Origin: RPQJ01 sp031404015 | GTDB taxonomy: Bacteria; Pseudomonadota; Gammaproteobacteria; Steroidobacterales; Steroidobacteraceae | Direction: 5' to 3' | Assembly (NCBI GenBank): GCA_031404015.1 | Contig: JANNGT010000341.1 | Coordinates: forward strand, 1-9,469 | Length of the DNA stretch: 9,469 nt | Shown: piece after piece, positions 1 through 6,494 of the stretch | Layout: the number at the start of each line of letters is the position of its first letter | Numbering within the stretch: the stretch's first letter is position 1 | The notes under the pieces: generated by a model | Database searches by the model: none | The model's input: the letters and a program-made list of their open reading frames with translations, nothing else | What the model was told of the DNA's origin: nothing | Made by a program: the position numbers and the translations under genes

Positions 1-1
1 G

Positions 2-2527
2 GCCGGCACTCGCGGCGGACTGGTCGTGATCGAACCGGCGCAGCGCACGGCACGGTTGATCGACCTGGCCGATGAGAAGGGCGCGCAGCCGCTGGTCACG
101 TCGATGCACGCCGATGATTCAGGACGCCTGTGGGCGACGACCATGCAGCATGGTCTCATCGAAGTGAATCTTGCCGCGGGCACTGCGGCACGGGCGCTCC
201 CTCAGATTGTTCTGAAAACCGGCAACACGACCGTGCAGCCGTTGTTGAGCGTGGCGACCGGCAGGCACCATGTATTCCTGGGCACCTGGGGTGCCGGCGT
301 GCTGCGGGCGCCGCGCGCAGCGCCGGCCTTCCAGCTGCTCGCGCAAGTCGGCCCTGGCGTCCTGCGCAACAGGAACATCACTGCTGTGATGAGTGACGGC
401 AGGGTCGGCCACCCGTGGGTGGGCAGCTTCGGCGGCGGGCCGCAACGTGTGGACGTCGCGGGTGGAACGTCGATCCCGCCAGTCGTGGGCGCGGCGAACG
501 AGCCAGTGACCCTGGCCGGCGTCGTCAGCCTGGCGCAGTTGCAAGGCCGACTGTTTGCGGGCTCCACGGAAGGCCTGTTCGGCTTCGACGCCGACGGCAG
601 CGACGTTGCGCTGGAACAGCACGACCCTGCTCGCAGCGACGGCATCGGGGCCGGGTACGTCGCCGCACTCCTCCCCGCCGGACAGGGCGGCCTGTGGGTA
701 GGTGTCGGTGGCAGCGGTCTGCAACTGCGTGACGCGGCCGGACGCTACCGGACCTTTCGTCACGACCCGAAATTGCTCGATTCGCTGAGCGGCAATTACA
801 TCACCGCACTGAGCCCGGGAGGTGCCGGATTCATCTGGGTGGGCACGCGCTCGGACGGCCTGAACCTGTGCCGGATCGAACCCTGGTCCTGCCGGCGCGA
901 TGGCGCAGACGGCAGTGACGGCGTGCGACTTGCCAATCATCACGTCACGGCGCTGCGCACGGATGCAACTGGAACCCTGTGGGTCGCGACGGACGGCGGC
1001 GGTCTGCAGCGCATCAGCGCCGATACCCCCCGCAGCGTCGACACGAACCGCTGGGGTGCGGCCGAGGGCCTCATCGACGACGGCATCATGGCCGTGGAAC
1101 GCGACGACGACGGCTCACTGTGGCTCAGCACCCGGCATGGCATTGCTCGCCTCGACCCTGCTACGGGGCGCGTCGTCAATCACGTTGCCGAATCCGGCTT
1201 GCCCGCTCGGCACTTCAACACCGGCGCCTCGGCTGCGGATGCGTCGCACGTGTACTTCGGCTCGGTCGAGGGTTTGCTCAGCATGCCGAAGGGCACGCCG
1301 CTGACACCCAGGCCGCCTACGCCCGTGGTCATCACGGCGCTGGAACGCCTCGGCACGCACGGTGACAACCTGCTGTCACCGGCGGCGCTCGACGACGGCT
1401 TCGAGACGGCACACGGCAACGGCATTGCAGTGGAGTTCGCAGTCCTCGATTTCGCCGAGACCACGCACGAGTACGCGTACCGGATGCAACCGCAGGACCC
1501 TTGGACCGCACTCGGCCAGCGGCGGCAGGTGACGTTTCTGGGCCTCGAGCCCGGCGACTATCGGTTCGAGGTGCGCGGCCGCGACGTGTTCGGGCAATGG
1601 GGCACCAGCCGGGCATTGTCGTTCGAGGTCGTGCCGGCGTTCTGGATGACGCTGTGGTTCAGGGCGCTGGTCGCTGCACTGCTCGTGCTGTTCGCGCTCG
1701 GTGTGCACCGCGCCCGCATGCGCACGCTCGAGGCGCGCAACGCAGTACTGGAGAATCTCGAACGGCAGCGCGAACTCGCACTCGACCGCGCCCGCGCGAG
1801 CCAGCACGACCTCGAAGAGGCCCAGGCCGGCCTGCGGCAACTCACCGGCCGGCTCGAGTCGGCCGAGGAAGACGAGCGCACGCGCATCTCGCGCGAATTG
1901 CACGACGAGTTCGGGCAGACGCTCACCGCCGCCAAGATCACTCTGCAGATGCTGCGCACCCGCGCGGACAATCCCGCCGTCGTGGACGGCCTCGCGCAAT
2001 CCGTCTCGATGGTGGATGGCATGATCCGCCAGGCGCGCGACATCGCGCGTGGGCTACGGCCAGCGCTGCTGGATGAGGCAGGCCTGGTGCCTGCGCTGGA
2101 CCATCACTTGCGGTCGGTGTCCGAACGCTCTGGCGTGCAGATCGACCTGCTTGCGGGAATCGGTGTGGATGCGGCGCCGTCGGGCCTCAACACGACGGTG
2201 TTTCGCATCGTGCAGGAGGCGGTCAGCAACGCGCTGCGCCATGCCGGCGCCAAAACCGTCCATGTCACGCTCGACACAGAGTCGGACACGCTGCGACTCG
2301 TCGTAGCGGACGACGGCGTCGGCTTCGACGTCAACGTGGTCGGCCAACGCATCCGCCGCGGCGAGCATCTCGGCCTGCTAGGCATGACTGAACGCGTGCG
2401 CAACGCCGGCGGAACCATCGAGCTCGATTCACGGCCCGCCGGCGGCAGCCGCATCAAGGTGCGCCTGCCTTTCGCCAAGCCTGCAACGCCTGATCCCTCC
2501 GCGTCGACAGCGGCAGTACCGCAATGA
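2..2527 (+). CDS. Beta-propeller sensor histidine kinase (HisKA_3 type), 5' end missing
   Basis: This is a membrane-bound sensor kinase that would autophosphorylate on histidine and pass phosphate to the regulator encoded next. The frame is open to the left edge and the first codons already read like a propeller blade (GTRGGL), so the GTG at 26 is internal and the real start lies upstream. Numbering from that GTG, residues 30-425 hold about nine blade motifs of the W-x-G-T-x-x-G-L kind (for example GGLWVG, GFIWVG, GTLWVA). A Y_Y_Y-like beta domain follows (about 440-535, with PGDYRFEVRGRD), then one membrane helix (539-561) and a coiled coil (about 563-620). The phosphoacceptor is His626 in RELHDEFGQ. 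The HATPase has an N box with Asn735, a G1 box ADDGVGFD (761-768) and a G2 region from His781. No receiver or DNA-binding domain is fused, unlike Bacteroides hybrid two-component proteins of similar sensor architecture. The ligand is unknown. Confidence 0.93.
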   Translation, partial: AGTRGGLVVIEPAQRTARLIDLADEKGAQPLVTSMHADDSGRLWATTMQHGLIEVNLAAGTAARALPQIVLKTGNTTVQPLLSVATGRHHVFLGTWGAGVLRAPRAAPAFQLLAQVGPGVLRNRNITAVMSDGRVGHPWVGSFGGGPQRVDVAGGTSIPPVVGAANEPVTLAGVVSLAQLQGRLFAGSTEGLFGFDADGSDVALEQHDPARSDGIGAGYVAALLPAGQGGLWVGVGGSGLQLRDAAGRYRTFRHDPKLLDSLSGNYITALSPGGAGFIWVGTRSDGLNLCRIEPWSCRRDGADGSDGVRLANHHVTALRTDATGTLWVATDGGGLQRISADTPRSVDTNRWGAAEGLIDDGIMAVERDDDGSLWLSTRHGIARLDPATGRVVNHVAESGLPARHFNTGASAADASHVYFGSVEGLLSMPKGTPLTPRPPTPVVITALERLGTHGDNLLSPAALDDGFETAHGNGIAVEFAVLDFAETTHEYAYRMQPQDPWTALGQRRQVTFLGLEPGDYRFEVRGRDVFGQWGTSRALSFEVVPAFWMTLWFRALVAALLVLFALGVHRARMRTLEARNAVLENLERQRELALDRARASQHDLEEAQAGLRQLTGRLESAEEDERTRISRELHDEFGQTLTAAKITLQMLRTRADNPAVVDGLAQSVSMVDGMIRQARDIARGLRPALLDEAGLVPALDHHLRSVSERSGVQIDLLAGIGVDAAPSGLNTTVFRIVQEAVSNALRHAGAKTVHVTLDTESDTLRLVVADDGVGFDVNVVGQRIRRGEHLGLLGMTERVRNAGGTIELDSRPAGGSRIKVRLPFAKPATPDPSASTAAVPQ

Positions 2528-3180
2528 TCCGCCGCCGCATCCTGCTCGCCGACGATCATGCGCTGGTCCGCGCGGGCATTCGCGTGCTGCTGCAATCGCT
2601 GCCGGGCATCGACGTGATCGGCGAAACCGGCGACGGCCAGGACGCGTTGGAGCGCGTGCGGCGCGACCTGCCCGACGCGATCCTGCTCGACATCACGCTG
2701 CCCGGCTTGAACGGTCTCGATGTGGCGGCGCGCATCACCAAGCTTGGCCTCGCCACGCGCGTCCTGATCCTGTCGATGCACGCCTCGCCCGAATACGCGG
2801 CGCGCGCCTTCGCCGTCGGGGCCGCGGGCTATCTCAACAAGGACTCGGCTTTCGATGAGCTCGCCGCTGCACTGGACGCGGTGTGCGCGGGCCGCCGTTA
2901 TCTCTGCCGCGCCATCGATCCGGCGCAGGTCGGGGAGTTCGCGCGGCTCGCCGGCAACGGCGAGTCCGAGCTCGAACTGCTGACGCCGCGACAACGCCAG
3001 ATCCTGCAACTGGTGACCGAAGGCCAGGGCACCCGGCAGATTGCCGCAAGGCTGAGCGTCAGCGTCAAGACGGTCGAGACGCATCGCGCGCAGATCATGC
3101 AGCGGCTCGGCATCCACGACCTCCCGGGCCTCGTGCGGTTTGCGCTGCGCAATGGCCTGCTGCCGCCGGAGTCGACGTGA
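2524..3180 (+). CDS. NarL/FixJ-family response regulator (receiver plus LuxR-type HTH)
   Basis: This is a cytoplasmic transcription regulator of 218 residues, the usual family length, and the likely phosphorylation partner of the kinase just upstream. The N-terminal receiver domain (about 4-120) has the acidic pair Asp10-Asp11, the phosphoacceptor Asp56 in LLDITLPG, the switch residue Ser84 and the conserved Lys106. The C-terminal LuxR/GerE helix-turn-helix (about 150-214) has the typical LTPRQRQILQL entry and the recognition-helix segment SVKTVETHRAQIMQRL. All phosphorylation residues are present, so it should be active. Its ATG overlaps the kinase stop codon as ATGA and no strong Shine-Dalgarno sequence is seen before it, which fits translational coupling. 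Its targets are not known; the exported gene pair starting 141 bases downstream is the nearest candidate. Confidence 0.95.
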   Translation: MIRRRILLADDHALVRAGIRVLLQSLPGIDVIGETGDGQDALERVRRDLPDAILLDITLPGLNGLDVAARITKLGLATRVLILSMHASPEYAARAFAVGAAGYLNKDSAFDELAAALDAVCAGRRYLCRAIDPAQVGEFARLAGNGESELELLTPRQRQILQLVTEGQGTRQIAARLSVSVKTVETHRAQIMQRLGIHDLPGLVRFALRNGLLPPEST

Positions 3181-3237
3181 CATAACGTGGGCCTGGCCGG
3201 CCGCGAATCCTGCGAATCTCAGGGAATACCTGATGGC

Positions 3238-3243
3238 TATAAA
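3238..3243 (+). promoter_or_regulatory. Possible -10 element of the exported-protein/protease operon
   Basis: TATAAA stands out in an otherwise GC-rich leader between the response regulator and the next gene. The bases about 17 upstream (AATCTC, 3215-3220) do not resemble a sigma-70 -35 box, so if this is a promoter it would need an activator or an alternative sigma factor. A direct repeat of GCGAATC (3203-3209 and 3212-3218, 9 bases apart) lies just upstream, where an activator site would be expected. This is a weak call made from position and composition only. Confidence 0.3.
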
Positions 3244-3279
3244 ACGAGACGAGCGTCACATTTGCGCACTGTCTCGAAG

Positions 3280-3295
3280 GCTCGCCCCGGCGAGC
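3280..3295 (+). promoter_or_regulatory. Leader hairpin upstream of the exported protein
   Basis: GCTCGCC (3280-3286) and GGCGAGC (3289-3295) are perfect inverted repeats. With a four-base loop they give a 6-bp GC-rich stem. It ends 13 bases before the ribosome binding site and has no following T run, so it is not an intrinsic terminator. A second, looser inverted repeat (CGAGAC 3245-3250 with GTCTCG 3271-3276) lies just before it. The leader may fold as two stacked hairpins that affect translation or mRNA stability. The structure is visible, the function is inferred. Confidence 0.35.
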
Positions 3296-3308
3296 AAGCC
3301 CGACCTCC

Positions 3309-3313
3309 AGGAG
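3309..3313 (+). promoter_or_regulatory. Ribosome binding site setting the GTG start at 3322
   Basis: AGGAG is followed by an 8-base spacer and then GTG at 3322. This site decides the start of the exported protein. An ATG at 3187 is also in frame but would add 45 polar residues before the signal peptide and has no comparable site. Confidence 0.8.
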
Positions 3314-3321
3314 TACCCCAC

Positions 3322-3960
3322 GTGTTGCGATTCCTACGACCCTCTTTGATGGCCGCCGCGGTGCTTGGCACTGCGCTGGCGCTGCTGCCGGCCGTCCCCG
3401 TGCAGGCAGCGAAACTCAAGCAGCAGAACCTCACGCAGTTGATCGCCGATGCACAGATGATCGTCGCCGGCAAGGTCGTGCGCGTGGCGGACGGCGTCAC
3501 GCCGCAAGGCCTGCCGTACACGGAGATCACGCTCTCGGTCCAGGACAGCGCCAGGGGCACGTTGCGAGGCGGCGCCAATTACAAGTTCCGCCAGTTTGGA
3601 CTCGTGGCACCGCGCAAGATGCCGAACGGCAAGATGCTGCTGGCCGTGAGCCCCGAGGGGTTTCCGCGCTGGCAGGAAGGCGAACGCGTGATCGCGTTCA
3701 TGCACAAGCCGGCCAGCAAGACGGGCCTGCAGACCACGTCCGGCCTCGCCCAGGGCAAGCTCAACCTGCTCGACGGACAGGTCTTCAACGAGTTCAACAA
3801 TCGCGGCCTGTTCGACGGCGTGAAAATCAATGACGCGCTGCTCAGCAAGAACGAGCGGGCCATGCTCGCCAGCCAGGGACCGGTGGACGCCGCGACCTTC
3901 GTCGGCCTCGTCGGCCGGGCCGTCAGCGAAAACTGGATCACCTCAGGGGAGATGCGTTGA
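3322..3960 (+). CDS. Exported protein of unknown function paired with the metalloprotease
   Basis: This is a 212-residue protein that I cannot assign to a named family. The GTG start is chosen because of the AGGAG 8 bases upstream and because it gives a good signal peptide: arginines at 3 and 6, a hydrophobic core at about 9-25, and an Ala-x-Ala-like cleavage site (VQA, residues 27-29). The mature part opens with a pattern of the type 'LTQLIADAQMIVAGKVVRV', then a beta-rich stretch, and a segment about residues 112-135 with EGERVIAFMHKP. From memory, short secreted proteins with this 'sites of beta strands plus eGErvi.F' pattern occur next to matrixin-like proteases, but this is recollection and not a search result. 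Its stop overlaps the protease start by one base. It could be a chaperone, inhibitor or cofactor for the protease, or a separate envelope protein. Confidence 0.85.
   Translation: MLRFLRPSLMAAAVLGTALALLPAVPVQAAKLKQQNLTQLIADAQMIVAGKVVRVADGVTPQGLPYTEITLSVQDSARGTLRGGANYKFRQFGLVAPRKMPNGKMLLAVSPEGFPRWQEGERVIAFMHKPASKTGLQTTSGLAQGKLNLLDGQVFNEFNNRGLFDGVKINDALLSKNERAMLASQGPVDAATFVGLVGRAVSENWITSGEMR
3945..3951 (+). promoter_or_regulatory. Ribosome binding site of the metalloprotease gene
   Basis: AGGGGAG lies inside the end of the preceding gene, 8 bases before ATG at 3960. An in-frame TTG at 3957 would have only a 5-base spacer, so ATG 3960 is the better start. The arrangement TGATG (stop and start sharing one base) points to coupled translation. 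Confidence 0.8.
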
Positions 3961-6413
3961 TGCACCGCTTCATCATCAAGGCCGGCATTGCACTGCTGCT
4001 GGCCGCCGGAACCGCCCAGGCGGCCGGACCCCTGTACCTGCTCGATTCGAGCCCGCCGCGTCCTTACGCCTGGGACACGTCGAAGGGCGCCATTCCCGTC
4101 TGGACCGACGGTGGCAAAGCCTTCACGTTCGACTTCGACGGCGTCACTCCATTCATCACGATCGAGCGGGCAAACCAGATCACGCAGTTCGCCTTCGACC
4201 AGTGGAACAACGTCAAGACGGCCACGTTCGAGGCGAAGATCGCCGGCACGATCGAAAGCAAGCTTGGCATCGCTGACGTGACCGGCGCCAACGCGGCACA
4301 GCTTTACGAGAAGCAGAATGGGTACGGCTTCTGGGTGCTGTACGACACCGACGGCGCGATTCTCGAGGAGTACTTTGGCATCTCGCGTGATGCAGTGCTC
4401 GGCATCGCCTTCCCTGAATGGGCCGATGAAAACGGCACGATCACCGAGGCCACCGCACTGCTGAACGGCTGGTACGTTGATGCCAGCGACGTCAATGGCG
4501 AACTGGTTGCGGGTGTGTTCACCCATGAGTTCGGCCACGCGGTCAACCTCTCGCACGCGCAGGTGAACGGCCCGATGGTGTACTCGAGTTACACGTTCCG
4601 TCCGTTCTATCCGGGTGTGCCGCAGTGCGTCGCGCCGGTGCATTACTGGAACCACTGGGACGACGTGGGCGTGAACCGCGCAGATCCTGCAATCGTCGAG
4701 ACGATGTATCCGTTCATCGACACTTTGTCCGCGGTCGGCCGCGAGCAGAGCACCGTGACGCATCCGGACGACATCGCCGGCATTTCGAACCTGTATCCGA
4801 CCGCAAACTACCGCACGTCGACCGGCTCGATCTCCGGCGTGCTGCGGCTCAAGGACGGCAGCACGCATTACAGCGGCATCAACATCATCGCGCGCAACGT
4901 GGCCAACCCGCTGGTCGACGCCGTCTCGGCGATGACCGGCGACCAGACGCAAGGCCTGATCGGACCGGACGGCCGCTTCACGATCAACAACCTCACGCCC
5001 GGGCAGGATTACGTCGTCTACATCGAGGAGATCGTCGCGGGCGGCTACCCGACGACACCGACGCAGCTGGTCTCGCAGGGTGAGTACTGGGACGTTGCCG
5101 AGAGCAGCAACCCGGGCACGGACCGGCCGTGCAACAAGTCGACGATCCGTGCCGAGGCCGGCGTCACCAAGACCGCCAACATCACCTTCAACGGTTATGC
5201 GCGGGGCGTTGAGTTCACGCCGATCGTGTCGGCGTACCTCACGGACCTGGCCAAGAACGGACGCAGCGCAGCGGGCCAGGCCGAAAACACCGTGTTCACC
5301 TGGAACAAAGCCCAGGGCTTCGAGGTGTTGCCGCCCGAACTGGTCGCGACCAACACCTCCATGACCCGCAATGGCCAATGGGTGCTGGTGGCGCACGACG
5401 CCAATGGCAATGGCATCAGCCAGGCCACGTTGCGCTCGCAGAACGGCGCCCTGCTTTCGCTCGGCGACCTGAACGGCGACACCTGTGGCGGTGGCAGCCA
5501 GTCCGGGTTTACCAGCAGCTACGGCTGGGCCGTCGACGATACCGGCCGCACGGCCGTGGGCGCCGCGTACGTCGACCGCGACAAGGATGGATCGTGCGAA
5601 TCGCCGAACGCCAGTGAGATCGTGCCGTTCATCTGGACGGCGCAGAAGGGCATGCGCGAGCTCAACACTTCGAACCTGCCGATGAACGAGCTGCCGTGGG
5701 TGCGCGCGCACTCGGTTTCGGGCAATGGCGAGGTCGTGCTCGGCACGTCCAACTTCCAGTACGCCTTCGCCTGGGTCAAGGAAGGCAAGGCGATCAACCT
5801 GACCGAGCGCTACGGCGCCGATCCGGCGTTTGCGGTGAACTTCGACGGCCACCGCGTTGCACTGAGTCTCACCGACCCCGACACCTATATGAGCAAGGGC
5901 GTGGCGCTCTGGGATTACGCCAAGGGCCTTACACCGATCGGTTCGCTGCAGTGGTGCACCGACGTGCCCTACGTCAGCTGGTTCGGCGGTGACTTGTGCG
6001 AGTCAATGACGTCGGCCGAAGTCGAGGCCGCGGTCGGCAAGCCGCCGGTCGACATTTTCGACATGAGCGACGACGGGTCGATCCTGATCGGCCGCAGCGG
6101 TTCGTTCTTCACCGGCTTCGTCGGTGCAGTCTGGATCGAGCAGGTCGGCTGGATGACCTGGGACTCGTTCTTCCGCAAGCAGGGCGTGGTCGAGGCCAGC
6201 AACGTGCAGTTCTCGAACCCGATCTCCATCAGCGGCACGGGTCGCGAAGTGGTCGGCGGCACGTTAGGCGCGGCGTTCTCGTGGCTCGCCAACATCGACC
6301 AGGTGTTCGTCTGCGAGCGGGGCAACTCGGTGCAGACGGGGTATCCGAACGGCCTGCGTGCAAAGGTCGCCGCGGGCGCCAAGTTCGGTCGCTGCGAGCA
6401 CCTCAACGACTGA
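3960..6413 (+). CDS. Exported metzincin-like zinc protease with HAF-like repeat tail
   Basis: This is an 817-residue predicted extracytoplasmic endopeptidase. A signal peptide (Lys7, hydrophobic core 8-17, cleavage after AQA at 19-21) leads into a protease domain to about residue 283. The zinc site is HEFGHAVNLSH, giving zinc ligands His189, His193 and His199 and catalytic Glu190. Met249 in ETMYPF is the probable Met-turn, and DDIAGISNLYP (270-280) is the closing helix typical of matrixin-like (M10) domains. In the metzincin consensus HExxHxxGxxH the Gly is Asn196 here. Residues about 286-414 resemble a carboxypeptidase-regulatory-like beta-sandwich (SISGVLRLKDG, GRFTINNLTPG). From about 460 to the end come five or six units with a HAF-repeat look (for example GWAVDDTGRTAVG, ISISGTGREVVGG), probably a beta-propeller-like binding or anchoring region. 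Several cysteines there could form disulfides. It is co-translated with the small exported protein. The substrate is unknown. Confidence 0.88.
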   Translation: MHRFIIKAGIALLLAAGTAQAAGPLYLLDSSPPRPYAWDTSKGAIPVWTDGGKAFTFDFDGVTPFITIERANQITQFAFDQWNNVKTATFEAKIAGTIESKLGIADVTGANAAQLYEKQNGYGFWVLYDTDGAILEEYFGISRDAVLGIAFPEWADENGTITEATALLNGWYVDASDVNGELVAGVFTHEFGHAVNLSHAQVNGPMVYSSYTFRPFYPGVPQCVAPVHYWNHWDDVGVNRADPAIVETMYPFIDTLSAVGREQSTVTHPDDIAGISNLYPTANYRTSTGSISGVLRLKDGSTHYSGINIIARNVANPLVDAVSAMTGDQTQGLIGPDGRFTINNLTPGQDYVVYIEEIVAGGYPTTPTQLVSQGEYWDVAESSNPGTDRPCNKSTIRAEAGVTKTANITFNGYARGVEFTPIVSAYLTDLAKNGRSAAGQAENTVFTWNKAQGFEVLPPELVATNTSMTRNGQWVLVAHDANGNGISQATLRSQNGALLSLGDLNGDTCGGGSQSGFTSSYGWAVDDTGRTAVGAAYVDRDKDGSCESPNASEIVPFIWTAQKGMRELNTSNLPMNELPWVRAHSVSGNGEVVLGTSNFQYAFAWVKEGKAINLTERYGADPAFAVNFDGHRVALSLTDPDTYMSKGVALWDYAKGLTPIGSLQWCTDVPYVSWFGGDLCESMTSAEVEAAVGKPPVDIFDMSDDGSILIGRSGSFFTGFVGAVWIEQVGWMTWDSFFRKQGVVEASNVQFSNPISISGTGREVVGGTLGAAFSWLANIDQVFVCERGNSVQTGYPNGLRAKVAAGAKFGRCEHLND

Positions 6414-6423
6414 GGCAGGCTCC

Positions 6424-6449
6424 GGGCAGGGCGTTTGCGCGCCCTGCCC
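6424..6449 (+). terminator. GC-rich hairpin terminator after the protease gene
   Basis: GGGCAGGGCG (6424-6433) pairs perfectly with CGCCCTGCCC (6440-6449) around a TTTGCG loop, a 10-bp stem starting 11 bases after the protease stop. The following bases are pyrimidine-rich (TTCCTGTCC units) and not a pure T run, so it is a non-canonical intrinsic terminator at best. The same stem is symmetrical and could also act on transcripts from the opposing MFS gene, though no T run follows on that side. Confidence 0.6.
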
Positions 6450-6494
6450 TTCCTGTCCTTCCTGTCCTTCCTGTCCTTCCTGTCCTTCCTGCCC
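6450..6494. repeat. Five tandem 9-bp repeats, TTCCTG(T/C)CC
   Basis: Four perfect copies of TTCCTGTCC and a fifth, TTCCTGCCC, run head to tail from the base after the terminator stem to the base before the stop codon of the MFS gene. The 3' arm of the hairpin (GCCCTGCCC, 6441-6449) matches the unit at six of nine positions, so it may be a degenerate founder copy. One strand is almost all pyrimidine, with a single G per unit. The tract is non-coding in this layout although it stays open in several frames because the unit is a multiple of three. Confidence 0.93.

Noticed and set aside
2104..3183. A 359-codon open frame on the minus strand opposite the kinase end and the response regulator
   Set aside because: It has low-complexity Arg/Ala-rich composition and no motif, and it is the shadow of two well-supported genes.
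3195..3202. GGCCGGCC palindrome after the response regulator as a terminator
   Set aside because: It is a short self-complementary GC stretch without a loop or a T run, and such runs are common by chance at this GC content.
3187..3321. N-terminal extension of the small exported protein from the ATG at 3187
   Set aside because: It would bury the signal peptide behind 45 polar residues and lacks a ribosome binding site, while GTG 3322 has a well-spaced AGGAG.
3579..5852. A 757-codon open frame on the minus strand opposite the protease and exported-protein genes
   Set aside because: It is fully antisense to two genes with clear motifs and signal peptides, its translation is arginine-, valine- and histidine-rich with no recognisable domain, and long antisense frames are expected in DNA this GC-rich.
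6450..6494. CRISPR array
   Set aside because: The units are 9 bp and directly abutting with no spacers, so this is a simple tandem repeat.
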